From NCBI RefSeq assembly GCF_030463535.1, contig NC_132894.1, forward strand, positions 32,601,625 to 32,665,624: a stretch of 64,000 nt of DNA, written 5' to 3'. Position 1 is the stretch's first letter, and each line of letters starts with the position of its first letter. Positions 1-16,167 of the stretch are shown one piece after another. The DNA comes from Salminus brasiliensis (Eukaryota > Chordata > Actinopteri > Characiformes > Bryconidae). A model generated the notes under the pieces. It saw only the letters and a list, made by a program, of their open reading frames with translations. It was not told the DNA's origin and made no database searches. Made by a program: the position numbers and the translations under genes.

Positions 1-2103
1 GTGTGGGACAATACTTTGTACAGCTGTGTACTTCTCACACTAAATAAAGCTTAAAGGGATGGAAATTCTACATAATTAAAAAAAAAGATGTGTGTGTAAA
101 TGGGCTTCAGAACCGCTGTAGGTGTTTCCCCAGACATGACAGTATATGTACTTTTCTGTAGAGCTTGGGCCCGTCCGATAGGATGAGCCAATATGTGGCC
201 GATACTGATGCTAAAAAATTCCAATTGCCGATATTGTCAGCAGATATAATTTTACATATTTATAGTTATGGTTTGGGTTTTGTTTGTACACTAAAGTACA
301 CTAAAGTAGTAGAAGTTAAACAGTGCTTTACTGGATTTTATGATTACTTCTGTTTTTATCTCAATTCATGCCATGTTGACATAATGTGAATTGAGCAATG
401 TTATCTTTTACATTGTGTAAAATTTCATGATGAATAGACCAAAAGAAATGCTCCATAGAATTATTATTCAATAGAAAGTGGGGGTACATTTGGGGGGTAC
501 ATTTGGCATCCTCCAGACAAACCTTTAGTTATTATACACTATTATACATTAATAATTGTGATGTATATTTTATGCACAATTTATACACCAAATATTAACT
601 AAATTACAAATAATGACACATTACTGACAGTCTTTACCTCCTGATTCAGACATTCAACATGAGTTGTACATTAAATAATTTTATATCTCCAATAAAAATA
701 GTCCAATTTCCTTTTTTCCGCCTTTTTATTATTATTTATTTATTATTAAGAGTTATGAAGTCAATTGTATACAAGAGCCACTTTCTATAGAATATTTTAT
801 TTTAGCAATGTCACTTCCTCTGGTGGGAAACATGTGGAAGGCAGTGTGATATGTCAAACTTCTCTTATTTTTTTGTACAAAATGTTGAGGATATACCAAC
901 AGTATATGTTAATTATTTGTTAGATTGAGATATTGAGTCCATCTCTCATTAAATTTTGATTAAATGATAATCTGTAAGCGTTAATAACTCATTATTAAAT
1001 GGGCACTGACCATCTAAGGGGCTGAGATATGGCAAGATACAGAAAACCAAACAGAATTAAATTAAAAGGCCCTGCCTGGGGTTAAATAGTAGTTACCCAC
1101 TGACAAACATCTGCTGAAGCTGAGAACTTCAATACAGTACGATCTAAGCTTCAACAGTATGGATGAATGTGGCCTTAGCATTTGGTGAGGGAGAGGCCAC
1201 TGTTGCCCTTTTTATTGGTGCTATAACTGCTTATTGTTGATCTGTAAGGTGTTTATGACCTACTTAATGACCACTAATAAACAAATATTAAACCATTCAT
1301 AAACCTTTATAAGGGTAGTCTTGTTTCACAGTGCGTAGCAGTTAATGCTGAAAACAGAGACTGTACGAATACAGTATCTGTAAGCTGAAGGAAAGTACAC
1401 TGTTATTTAACAGGCAACTTTTACTACTGACAACTTTCCTGCCAAACTTTTTTTAATGGGATTTTTTATTTACCTTTTTTAAGGGATTCTTACACTTTCG
1501 TTTTATCGGTCTCTTGTTGTTTTCCGCGTGCCCGTCAGACTGGGTTTAGGGAGTAGACGCATAAGTGCTGCCTTGGCGATTCGCTGTATGGGAGCCAGGC
1601 CTAAAAAGCATAGCAGAGGACATGGAAGATTACAAAGCATAGATAATTGCATCAGCCTCGAAGAAGAAGAAGGAAGTCAGTGAGCCAGGTTAGTGCAGAA
1701 ACCTGCTGACTTAGCTCTCCTCTGCAACAAAAACAAGCAAACACAATGCACTCTCCGTTCTGCTCCAGCTACACTCTTAGTGCACTCAGCAAATGTCCTC
1801 ACAAAATAACAGTGCACGTACGAGTTCACGGAAAATAAACAGCCCTGGGTGGAGAAGATGCACTGGAGTGTGAATCATAGCATGTGTTATCACAGTGTAG
1901 GCCTGCACAGGATACTGTCTGATCATTGTTATCCCATTACTGGCATTTGAGATACGGATTTCTGAAGCGCTGTAAAATGTTAATGGACCTGAACGAGCCT
2001 GAGTAAGGCTGTGATGATTTCAATGGACCAAATGGACCAATCTGGGTTTTGGTGCTGTGTACGCTGTATGCTTTTTGACCAATCACAGTTTCAGATGAGT
2101 GGG

Positions 2104-2119
2104 TTTTTTTTTCTTTTTT

Positions 2120-2150
<31 letters not shown>

Positions 2151-2152
2151 GG
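2104..2152. repeat. Poly-T / poly-G homopolymer tract
   Basis: A T-rich run is followed directly by about 23 consecutive G (2130-2152). A run this long is polymorphic and hard to sequence, so its true length is uncertain. Confidence 0.9.
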
Positions 2153-3686
2153 TGATGAATCAAACAGGCCAACTTGAGTTAACTTCACTTCTGCATCAAC
2201 AATACACACAGAGTTAAGCTCTAAAGACATTAGTAAACAAGCTGCAACTGAAACTGATTAAATACTGTGATGTTTAGTCTGTGGCTCCACCCCCTCAGTC
2301 TAGTCACTTTTTAATCCTATCTCCAGATTAGAACTCCCCCTATCACGTGGGTGGGAGGCCTTCCTATTCTCAGACTCTTGACCATGAAGGGCTGTGATGC
2401 TGTGGAGTTGATGGGATTCAGACATATGATCTCCTGTCTTTGGAGGAACTGGCAGTTAGACAGTTGCACCACCCTAGAGCTGTGAAACCATGGAAATACC
2501 TGTGTCCAAGAAATAACGAAAAGGTAAATTTCCTCAGAACCGTGTTTTATGTAGTGTAATTTCACAGCTCTAGACCGGCCCTACGGCCTAACTGCTGCTC
2601 ATCAAGTGTGAGGAAGTTTAGGGGATACACATAGCACACAGCAACAGTACTAAGTAGGCTATGGCATTTCAACCACGGTGGATTAGTATTAATGGGCCCA
2701 AGAAAACCTTCTCCACACCATTACACCACTACTTGAATGAAGAGGTGTACAGGTAAAGTAATAAAGTGCTGAATGACTGTATGTTGTAATATGCAGCAGT
2801 ACAATCACAACGCTAGTATTTTGTCCGCATTTTTGTGGCCTCTCCAGGGCTCCCTGTTGACCCCACTGGCAGTCCTTCACTGTTCTCAAAGTCATCTGAC
2901 TTGGAGATCCTATGACCTCCATGTCGAATGAATGCAGTGTAACCAGCAACTAATCGCTTTAAGAAATCAGTCTGGTATGTGCATTACTCAAAATACACCC
3001 ATGATTTGCATGCAGGCAGTTATTAGGTCTCCAGAAGGTGGAAGTGTGGTTAGAGTGGGAGTGGCATGGCAGGGCATGTAAAAGCAACTTCCAGGAACAG
3101 TCTAGTAATACGGCCGTGGTTAAGCTGCCGGATAGCTGTGATGTCTGGGCTGTGAGGACAGATGTCCTGAAGAAGGGAGAGCTTGGCTCATAGGGCCCAG
3201 CTGTGATCTGATAAGCTGCTATCAGAGATACCGTCACACAGATTATCCCCTACGTGATGTGTACAGAGGCAGAGGCAGGCCTACACACATGCTTTATGTT
3301 CTAAAAAGTCCGAACATTAACGAAGACAAGGATACAAAGAATAGGGATGTAACAGTACGACATATGACTAGCATGTTAGCTTGTAACTAATAGTGTTGCA
3401 GTACTCAGGTTGCCAGAATATAAACAGGTAGTCTCAGCCTTGTCTTGGCCTCGACCTAGGTGAGGTAACATAACTTTAGCATTTGCTTAATCTCTGTGTA
3501 AATTTCAAGCCACATGTGTTTTTTGGTCTTGATATCTTTGGACTTAAGTAATATGTTTTTATTAATTACGTTTATTTTATTATTATTAAAAGGATTTTAC
3601 ATTTGGTTACAGTGCCTTAGTTTGCCAAATACTATAATATAATAACAATTAATAATAATTTTAGTTAGGCTTAGGCTTTAGTTAGC

Positions 3687-3713
3687 CCCCCCCCCCCCCC
3701 CCCAAAAAAAAAA
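3687..3713. repeat. Poly-C / poly-A homopolymer tract
   Basis: About 17 C are followed by about 10 A in AT-rich intergenic DNA. It is a simple repeat of uncertain true length. Confidence 0.85.
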
Positions 3714-6479
3714 GCTTAAAATAAAATAAAATATGTATAATGAATAATAATGAATGTATAATTAATTTTATTTCACTTTAATTAATTTTTTTAAGATGAA
3801 ACCTGGTCTCGGCTTGTCTCTCAGACTTACCTAATAAAAGTCTTAGTCTTGACTCATTCTCTGCTCTAGCGGCCTTGACTACAACACTAGTGACATATTA
3901 GCTTGAAAGCACAGTTTTTGTTTAAAATATTGCACTTATTATATTAAATGTTCCAATAAACTGAAAATGGGAACATTCAAATACTAACATGAGTCATATT
4001 TCCCCCCACTTCTCATTTAAGCTATATCAGAAATGGACCACTGTACTGAATCTGAATTATGTGAATGTTTACACTCCCAGCAAGAACATATATCATTGCT
4101 GTCAGAGCAAAATCTGTCCAGAATGGTTGCTATACAAGAAAATGATCTATTGTAGTTTACATTTATTAAATTCTATTTACAGCATTAAGCTGCAACTGGT
4201 ATTCAGGCCAATCTACAATTGAAACACCCTACCATAACCTTGTAGCACGGTTATTTCACCTGAACAGGTCAACAGAACATGTAAAATGATAAAACGGTGC
4301 CCAAATGTACACAATTTTCATTTGATATGACACTATTATTTATAAAAATGGACAAAGGTATGGACAAAAAGCCATCTCTAGGAGGCCACTACTGTTTTAG
4401 CTGTGCTAAGCAACTTATGTCCACGGCCTGCAGCCCGCTAAAGGCTCGCCAGACTGACACAAAGCGGAATTACACAGACAATGTAATCCTTCCCTCTGCT
4501 GTCAACTGGGACCAGTCCAAGTGTACACACCCCTAAGCGAATCCCCATAGAAAACATGTGGTTAATGACGACATGCAATCAGGCACCCATCCCTTTAATA
4601 AACTGTGACCACAGCAGCTGCGTGCGCCATTGTAGGCTAGTAGTGCTGGGTGTAGAGCTGCGGACTGGGCTGTCTGAACCACATGTAACTGCTGACTGGT
4701 CCTAATTAGCACTTGCATTAAAAAAAAAAACAAAAGCCCAACAACAACAGTCTGTGCTGCTGAGGTACACGCCATCCTGACTACAGCAGTTCCCAGTTTC
4801 CCAGTTCCAGCCAGGTTGTCCACCTGCAGAACACAGTTCTGTGTTTTCCCTGAACCTGAGTCACATCACTATCTCATGATGAAGTCCTTCTGGAGCTGAA
4901 TCAGGTATGTTACAGTACTTAAAACATGAAGCAGTGGATTACAGGACTGGAGCTGGAAAACTGCGGTGTAAAGTAGTACCTTTGTAAGTATGTAGGCGGT
5001 TCCGTTGTGCGCAGGAAGATTACTGTGAAAGCTTTAAATGTTAGGGTTTGGTCAAGGTAATTCACTTTTGCTTCAAAATTGAGCTTGAACACACTGTGTT
5101 TGTAACCTTGCTTTCACAGCAAGATTGCTTTCACACTTGCTGCAAGACTCTCAGGCTGTATTAGAGGTCCGATATCATGGAAAACTCCATTTAAAATGTT
5201 TTTATTCACTTTTTTAATCAAATTTGTATGAAAACATGTGCGTGTAAACATAAAACATTACATTCTGTTCATAATCCATGTAAAGAAGCTGCGAAAGCTG
5301 CCAATTTTTGGGCTGAGTTTGCAAAGTAAGCAGTTTATCCTGCTGGATAGTAGGAGTGATTCAGCCTGGACTGCTTCACTGAATGAGCAACAATACAGGC
5401 CGGGCCATTCCGATCAGAGCCCATTCACATACATCTGCCTTAAAGGAGCAGTATCTGAGAATTGGTATTCGTAGGGCTCCCCCTACAGTCGCAGAGTATA
5501 ACTAACGTTTACACCAACGCCGTAAATACAAATGACACTCTAAGCGACCACTAGTGGACAGTTGTACACATGCATTCGCTGACAAGCTGAGAGATACAGA
5601 AGCGGCATCTGAAGGTAAAGAAGCATGTGGTCTGAAGCGGTACGAAGTTCTGGCGAGAGGTGTTGTGTAGTGCTCCGGGCCAAAGTGGCAATAACAGACG
5701 ACATATTCCTTATTACAGTTTATTAATTCTAGGGGATAAAGAGGTCCTGCAAATGGTTTTGTGAGAATTAAATATTAGTCATTTCCGGTACATAAAACCC
5801 ACATAAATGTGGATTCTATTGAGAAATAAAATACAGGAAAGTAATGTAGAATATGAGATATGTGCGTAATTCTGTTATTATGCATATACATATTTATATT
5901 TCAGTTAGTTAATTCTGTTATTATTTTAACCATTTAAAGCCAAGTGCACCATACTTGATACATATTTGAGTTTTTGAGACCCCTGCAATATCTGTGCCGT
6001 AATTAAATAATGAATTACTTTAGGTCATGATTAACATATAATAAATTAAATTATAATCAATGACATATATTAAAAATATATATAATCAGATGCATGTTTT
6101 TTGGTCCCTGGTGGATTATCTGTGTACTGCATGCACCAGAAAAATACATACAGATTTCTAAGGTTAAGGAGGATTAAACAATTTTCTTTCTAGTGTTCTA
6201 TATTTGTTTGCATTTTTTGAGCAGTAAATTCCATATGTATCAAATATAATACAAAATAAATGAAGTAGTATTTCATATATATACAGTAGTCTATATACTG
6301 TCCCAGTTTCACGTTCAGCAAACGGGCCGTGGTGCGCTACTGCCATCCAGCGTCCACATTGAGTCCTGCACCTGGTCGAAAATCAATTACGATTTTATTC
6401 ATTTCATTTTTCTTCCCATTTTGATGTTTTAACAACAGTTAAAATCCGCCCACATCGGAACCGCGCTATATACACATCT

Positions 6480-9536
<3,057 letters not shown>

Positions 9537-10392
9537 GAAGAGGCCCTGTTATTTATGTGCGATGCTCCTCAGTGGACCCTGCTCACCACTGTTTTACTCC
9601 TCCACCATCAAATCACTCTCCTGTTTCTCCCCATGCGGTTTCTACAAAGACCACCTGTAACCCCTCTGATAAACACTGATTCATCTGTAAAGGCTGCTTA
9701 GGCCTGTAAATTATCATGTTAAATATATCAGTCTCTTTCTATGTGTGGTCTGGAGACCTTTATTAACCTCTAGCTTGACATGTGTCAGCTAACTAACTAA
9801 CTAACTGACAACCAACCCACCCACCCAATGACTAGTGTTCTCAAACAGTGTGTAAATGGATGAGTGAGAGAGAAGCATGACCTTCATTCATATTTCCATC
9901 TTACTTTATTACAAAGTGTTACGTGTGTGTGTGGGGAAAAAAATCAGCAAATATGCAACAAGCAAATGCTGCACATTCACAAATCTTCCTGCGCCAAAAT
10001 GTTTACATTGCCTGATCTGAGGGTGTTCAGTCCCGTGCCTGGGTAGCACCTGCACTGGACGTTTTTTTATTTATATATATTTATATATATATATATTTAT
10101 ATTTATATATATATATATATATTTATATATATTTATATTTATATATATATATTTATTAATAAATATATATATATAAATATAAATATATATAAATAAATAT
10201 ATATATATAAATATATATATATAAATATAAATATATATTTATATATATATATATATATTTATATATATTTATATTTATATATATATATTTATTAATAAAT
10301 ATATATATATAAATATAAATATATATAAATAAATATATATATATAAATATATATATATAAATATAAATATATATATATAAATATAAATATAT

Positions 10393-10424
<32 letters not shown>

Positions 10425-10471
10425 TTATATATATATTTATATATATATTTATATATATTTATTTATATATT

Positions 10472-10503
<32 letters not shown>

Positions 10504-11333
10504 TCCCACTGTGGCTCTGCTCACAAAGCATATGGATAATGAAATGGAAAGTGTAGCGAGTCCCCAGGCTTTGGACTGAGACCCAATGGGCTATTCAGTT
10601 TATCCATAATCAAGAGTTCTGTTCGGTTGGATAAAATAGGTCAAGAAAGCAAAGGGGGCTGAACTACAAAGCTAAATTCATTAGCGAATCAGTTGGTTGC
10701 ATTGAGTTGAACAGTGTTGGCTCAACTCAACATACTAGTGAGCAACTGCAGTGTCAACGTATGACCCATGAATTCAGCTTCGTACTACACGGCCCACGTC
10801 TGTACAGCAAGAACTTTGTTTTATTCATTTAGTTTATTTTTTAAAAACATGTAGACTGTCTTTATGTATTCTGTCTGATACTGCAGTACTTTTGAAGGTG
10901 CTTGAGTATTGCCCTTGGTGAGGTCATTTGTAATGGAGAGTCTCTTTTTTTTAAACTCTAAATAATAATAATAAAAAAAATGTATGAAGCTGTGATGCAT
11001 TTCTAGGATTTATCTATTGTTAACTGGTGTTAAAAAAAAAAAACTACAGTGAAAAAGGGGTAAAAAATGTTACAATCTCAAATAAAGTTGAAAAACACAG
11101 TTTCACTCGAAATTATTGCAATGTAGTGAATCAGGATTGGGGCTAGTCCAGGCATAGTTTAATGGATCAAGTATTGGCTACTTTAATCTGAATCCAGTTC
11201 CATATAAAGAGTATATTTAGTTTCTTGGAAATGTAACTGCAGAAAAGTACAAATTCTTTAAAACAAAACTTGGGTACAGTAATAAAGTACAAGTCTTCAA
11301 ATATTCCACCAAACACTAAAAGACACCAGAAGG
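9537..11333. other. tomm20 3' UTR and tomm20-rbm34 intergenic gap
   Basis: This is the gap between the tomm20 stop and the convergent rbm34 stop. It starts with unique-looking 3' UTR sequence, including an AACT/CACC microsatellite near 9790-9826. A large AT palindrome array (10061-10498) and unique DNA follow. Candidate plus-strand AATAAA signals occur near 10970 and at 11081-11086 (aaataaagttg), so the tomm20 3' UTR may run to about 11.1 kb and include the array. For rbm34, minus-strand ATTAAA motifs (TTTAAT on plus, e.g. 11182-11187) are possible 3' ends. The segment 11130-11215 is one copy of a dispersed repeat seen again at 12218-12305. Confidence 0.55.
10061..10498. repeat. AT palindrome array with about 136-bp tandem duplication
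   Basis: The region is built almost wholly of A and T, mixing TATATATTTA and its complement. It contains two self-complementary centres (TTTATTAATAAA at about 10152-10163 and 10288-10299), 136 bases apart, each flanked by long mirrored arms such as ATATATATATTTATTAATAA. The array can fold into long hairpins on either strand. It lies in the probable tomm20 3' UTR or just beyond it. Confidence 0.9.
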
Positions 11334-14300
11334 TTAAGCGTGTGCAGTTTTATTCTTTTTCTTGGGTTTAAATCTCTTCTTCAGTCCTTTGCCCTTCTTG
11401 GTGTTGGGATCGGTCATCTCTCCTGTGAAGGACACTGAGGATTTTTTCCCCCTACCCGGATTTTTCTTTAAGGACTTTCCGGCTGGCCTGTTGCCCTCTG
11501 CGCTCCTGGGACCTTTAAAGCGTCCTGGATGTGCTCCTTTCCTCCTCTCAGCACCTCTCCCACCCGGTCCTTTAGCGTTCCTCCTTTCTGGGCCGCGGCC
11601 TCGCTTTTCCTTCTCCTTCTCCTTCTTCACAGACCTCTTCACTCGGATCTTCCGATTGAGCAGCTCAGAGCCGTTTAAGTTCAGTGCCAGCATTACAGAA
11701 TCTGCACTCTGAAAAGGAGAGGGAAGCATTTCTTATTTCTGCATTAAAATGACCAGTGTCTCCACTGTAACTGCCTCACAGCAGCAGGGCCGGGTCTATC
11801 TAGGAGAATAAGTAGTAGGATAAGCAGTTTGGCTCCATGTCTGCATCACCTACTGCGGCGGTGTTAGCCTGACCCAGCTCACTTAGTGGAAACTAGCATT
11901 AATGACCTTTGCAGGGCAAAAATGAGCGGACTGCAGGGTTTCTGTATAGAAGGCTGATGTGTACAGCTGTGCTGGACCATGTTCATGAATTTACTACTGT
12001 ATATCGCCTTTTATATCGGGACCATGGCAATAGCTGTCCGTTAGCATGCCGAAATCATCAAACCCTGTTGAGTCTGTTTGAATGGATTCCAACATTATTT
12101 GGCATGGCATCTATAAAAAGGCCTTCTTGGCGTGGTGCGATTATTGCCTGCAGATTACACGATGCTACAGGATCAAATAAAGTCCTTTTCAATGTAGGGA
12201 TGTCTCAGTACGGTCCAGTGGATCAGGATCGGGGTTAATCCAGGTAAAGTTTAATGGATCGGGTATCGTCTACTTTAATCCCAATCCAGGTCCATATAAA
12301 AAGTATACTGTATATCGCCTGTATACCAGGACCATGGTAATAGCTATCCGTTAGCATAGTGCTAACTGCATGCCGAAGTCTTCAAACCTTGTTAACTTTG
12401 TTTAAATAGATTCCAACATTATTTGGCACGACAGCTATGAAAAGGCCTTCTTGGTGTGGTGCGATTTTTGCATGCAGATGGCGGCCTTGGTAAACATTCG
12501 GCCCTGCAGTGGAAAAGAGGCCATTGTGTCTGCGGTGTTCTGTGACTGAATTTCTGGACCCCTGGTCTTCTGGTCTGGTCTACCGCAAAAAGGTGGTGGT
12601 GTTACCCATTATGCTACACTAACCTACACCAGACTTTACCCAACAAAAAATCATTTTGGGCCAAACGAGGCAGCCCACTGATGCGTTTTCATGCCAACGT
12701 CAATTATCAATTATCCACATTGTGCAACCCAACAACCAAGATAATAGCATACACTTCACACATCACACTCTTACCGCAAAAAGGACGTAACCGAAGCCCT
12801 TTCCCACTCCAGAATTCCGGTCCCTCACCAGTCGCACCGCCTCCACCTGTCCACACTCTTCAAAGTGTTGCCGCAAAGGGAGCTCCATTATATCTAGGAG
12901 ATATTACAGTTGGTGGGGTTATAACAGAGGAATTACAAGAGACCCCATTTCTGTGCACTCTAATGCATGAGGACTTACCGTATGGAAGGTTGCCCACAAA
13001 TATAGACCTCTTATGAACATGCTGGAGAAGGAGAGAGAGAATACACACTGAATGCAAAGTCTGACAAATTCCAGATATACTTCAACTGGCAGCAGTCAAG
13101 GGATCACAAGTGCTATGATCACACAAGCTGATTAGCGGACACTCACTGAAATATTCTTCGCGACTCGATCCACTCTGATGTGGACGTTTTTCTCAATCTC
13201 CATCCCGTTCCTACAGAATAGGATTACGTTAGGTTTTAGGCAGCAAGAGGAAGCACTCGTCACCTTTCTGACACATTCTGCAGGAGAACCCGCTGTTCCC
13301 TTAATGTAGCACAGCAGCAGATCACATCATTTTTCACACAACTCATCAATAACACTTATGGGTACAATACAGAACTAAGAAAACAGTGTTTTCGTGAGCG
13401 CTGACGTTGTTTTTTTATTTTTCGTTCGGATTTCTTACCTCAACAGCCTCCTTATAGAGGGCAAGAAAGGGTTAATTTGAGTAAACGATCACTGTTAGGA
13501 GCTCATATTCAGTTTTTGTCTAAATCTGATGTAATTAAGAAAAATGACCACCACAGAATAGAGCTGGGTCTCCACTGTAACAGGCCTCACAGTAGCTAAA
13601 GCCGATTGCAGTAGTAGGGCCGGTTCAGCAGGGACCAATAGAGAGCAATAGAGCAATGTTTTTTAAAATAGCCTTGTTTAAAATATAAGTACATGACTGG
13701 AATTTGGATGGTTGTTTTATTCGTCTGTTTTTGTATTAATTCCAACATGTATTACCTTTCCAGGGCATTCTTTGCCCCCTCCTCCTCTTTAAAAACCACA
13801 TAAGCGTTGATGCTTTGACTTTTTGGATCAACTTGGCGTCTAGAAAGGAGCACATAAGTGGCATCAGTTAAAACAGGACCTCAAATGCTTTATTTTACAT
13901 TTTAGACTTTAGAGTTAAGCAGGGATATCTTGCTAATCATAGCACATACCGTATGGTAGCTAGCCGCCTTGACATTGACGGATCTTCCTGAACCTGTAAG
14001 AGATGTCTGTTACAAAATAATAACAACAAGCAGCTGATGACACCTGGCTTTCGAGTTGAAGTGTGAGAACACTTACGACTGAGCGGAATCGAACTGATTC
14101 AATGGTTCCCAAACCCGCAAAGATCTTCTTCAGATTCTGCAAAACAAAGACGCTCATAAGAACAAGTGCAGGTGAACATACATCCAGTGAAAAGGAGAAA
14201 CAAGAGCTTCTCATTCTGAAGAAAGAAAGTAGTGAGATCTTGTCAGTGAGCTAGTCTGAAGAACAGAGCTCGGTTCCTCCATGTTTCTTCTGGACGCCCC

Positions 14301-16167
14301 CCAGTCCAGCCAGCACAGCGTGGAGGATGTGTTCAACTCCATCATCAATCATTAATGATTTACCCTCATTAAGCCCTGATTTACCACCAAACCAGGTGTT
14401 GATCTGAGCAGAACTCTAAATAATACTAGACTCCATGAGGAGAACTATGGAGATGTTTTATCAATGGCACGTGGGGCTCCAAAGTTGTTCTGCTGGGAGG
14501 CACTTGACTCCAGAGAGCGGTGCAGAGCAATCGACACAACTGAGGAGCAGCTAACCTCTATAACGAACACCTTCAATTACCAAATACACTCCACACCACA
14601 ACGTCTCGCTAGTGTCATCCGAGCCAAGGGTGGTGATATGACCGTGTCTATGCTGAGACATGAATGCTTTAAAAGCTTTATCACATTTATATGAATATTT
14701 AGTCTTTAGAAATGCTGGTATTGTAGACAGACTACCTTCTTTTGGTAGTGGACAGGCAGGTTGCCAACAAACACGGTCCTTTTCGCTTTGATCCTCTCTT
14801 CCGCCGGGTTGGATTTAGTCATTTGTCGCTTAGTTGGTCGCTCCTCTTCCCGTGCTTCTTTGTCATAATCTATTGGAGCTTTGCGCTTGACCTTCTTTGG
14901 ACTTTTCTCCACTTCGTCATCATCTGCATTTTTTAAGGCTTCTTCCCTGTACAAAAAAACCCCCAAAAATAACAAGTGTTTAAAACCAAACCATATCCCC
15001 CCCCCCACAAACACTGAATTTCATACAATGCAACATAATGTCAAAAACCTGTTGGTCAGCTTCTTTTCAGCTGTCGATTTTTCTTTTTTGTCCGTTTTCT
15101 GTTTTGGAGCTTTTTTAGTGCTGGGAGCTTCGCCTGCATCTCGTTTCATACGACTGGCCTGGGGCTCAACCTGGGAGAACGATAAAGACAAATCATTCCC
15201 ACTAACTAGCAACTTTAGTAACAATTCTGATGGTCGTTTATCAAGACCGCGAGCTTACCTTTGGAGCTGGAACGAAGACGACAGTGTTTGAGGATGCGGT
15301 GGAGAACAGGGAGGACAGCGCTCCACTAGATGGCGAGGTCTGCTTTGCACCCAGGCTGCCCGACACCAGGCCAACAACATAATCTTGCCCAGCATCACTT
15401 CTCTTCTCTTCTGCTGCCTCACTGTAAGATAAAATAGTACAATGGTAAATGTCTGTGCCATTTACAGTGTACGAAGTTTGCTTCCTTAGTCACACTGGTG
15501 CTACGAGGCAATATAACATTTTAAGGGACAGAATTCAACTGCTTTCTAACCACAGAAACTAAACTTGTCTTGTCTGATAAACTAAAATGTTTGAGGTACA
15601 AGAAAAACAGTCATTGGTCTATTCTTTTATGTTAATGTGGTCCAAAGAGCTGCTTAAACCCATGGTTCCCCCCACCCCACACATCTTAGTGTTTACCCTG
15701 CTCCCAACACAGCAAGACAGCACTACTATGTGCAGGGCAGGGCCAGGGGTCAAGGGGCTAACACACTCATTCTAACATTCCCAACCCCACACACCTCTAT
15801 ACCTACTATTTACCAAATACTCTTAGGTATATCTGATCTATAGATACAGCAGATCTGTACACCTCAGAAACCAAACATGACTGTGTGTGAGGTACAGGGC
15901 AAATCTCTAAGGTTAGCTGCAGAAGACCCAAAGATCAGCAGCAGGAGTAGCCAGAATCACCCCAAACTACTACTAAAGTGCTACAGTAAGCAAAACAGCT
16001 GCTGTCACCAACATAACAGACCAAAACTAACGTTACATGCTGATGAGTGGCGAGGTTAACTGAACTCCAGACCTCTGAACTGCTCGTTTCTTCTTCATGC
16101 TTTTCTGCTCTTCCCGATCCTTTCGCTGCTTTATCTGCTTAATCTGCTTTCCTTGATCTTCACTCAT
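11334..16167 (-). CDS. rbm34: RNA-binding motif protein 34
   Basis: Coding exons, 5' to 3' on the minus strand: 16167-16073, 15421-15259, 15170-15049, 14946-14736, 14136-14077, 13993-13950, 13839-13756, 13210-13147, 13021-12979, 12893-12775 and 11708-11334. This is 1380 nt and 459 aa, all GT-AG and in phase. An in-frame TAG lies two codons upstream of the ATG, fixing the start. The N-terminus is charged (KQIKQRKDREEQ), followed by DYVVGLVSGSLGAK as in the family and a Lys/Glu-rich linker. RRM1 begins near residue 183 (RNP2-like VFVGNL; INAYVVF as RNP1) and RRM2 near 287 (IFVGNL; RNP1 KGFGYVLF at 327-334). The tail (about 352-459) is very basic, suggesting nucleolar targeting. RBM34 belongs to a family related to yeast Nop12, a pre-rRNA processing factor; the precise RNA target is not established by sequence. 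It is head to head with tbce and convergent with tomm20. Oddity: an AATAAA motif lies within the last few codons. Confidence 0.93.
11709..12774. repeat. Dispersed repeat copies in the last rbm34 intron
   Basis: Intron 10 of rbm34. The segment at about 11995-12148 (tgtatatcgccttttatatc onward) recurs at about 12306-12480 with the same order of blocks (ttagcatgccga, gattccaacattatttggca, aaaaggccttcttgg). Between them, 12218-12305 matches 11130-11215, which lies on the other side of the last exon. The repeat family was therefore copied or duplicated around exon 11. A short block at 11750-11810 (tctccactgtaactgcctca) recurs at about 13565-13630. The element class is not recognised. Confidence 0.7.
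14161..14450. repeat. Interspersed repeat, inverted copy at 37370-37676
   Basis: This roughly 290-bp segment in an rbm34 intron is the reverse complement, with few changes, of 37370-37676 in a nid1 intron. Shared blocks include the Tct-rich AGAAACAAGAGCTTCTCATT, GGAGGATGTGTTCAACTCCA and CAAACCAGGTGTTGATCTGA. The other copy carries an extra CTG microsatellite and a G run. No transposase is visible; it is probably a non-autonomous element of unknown class. Confidence 0.8.

Noticed and set aside
1-55. End of an upstream gene, from AATAAA near 44
   Set aside because: Only the hexamer supports it; there is no coding sequence, and AT-rich DNA yields such motifs often.
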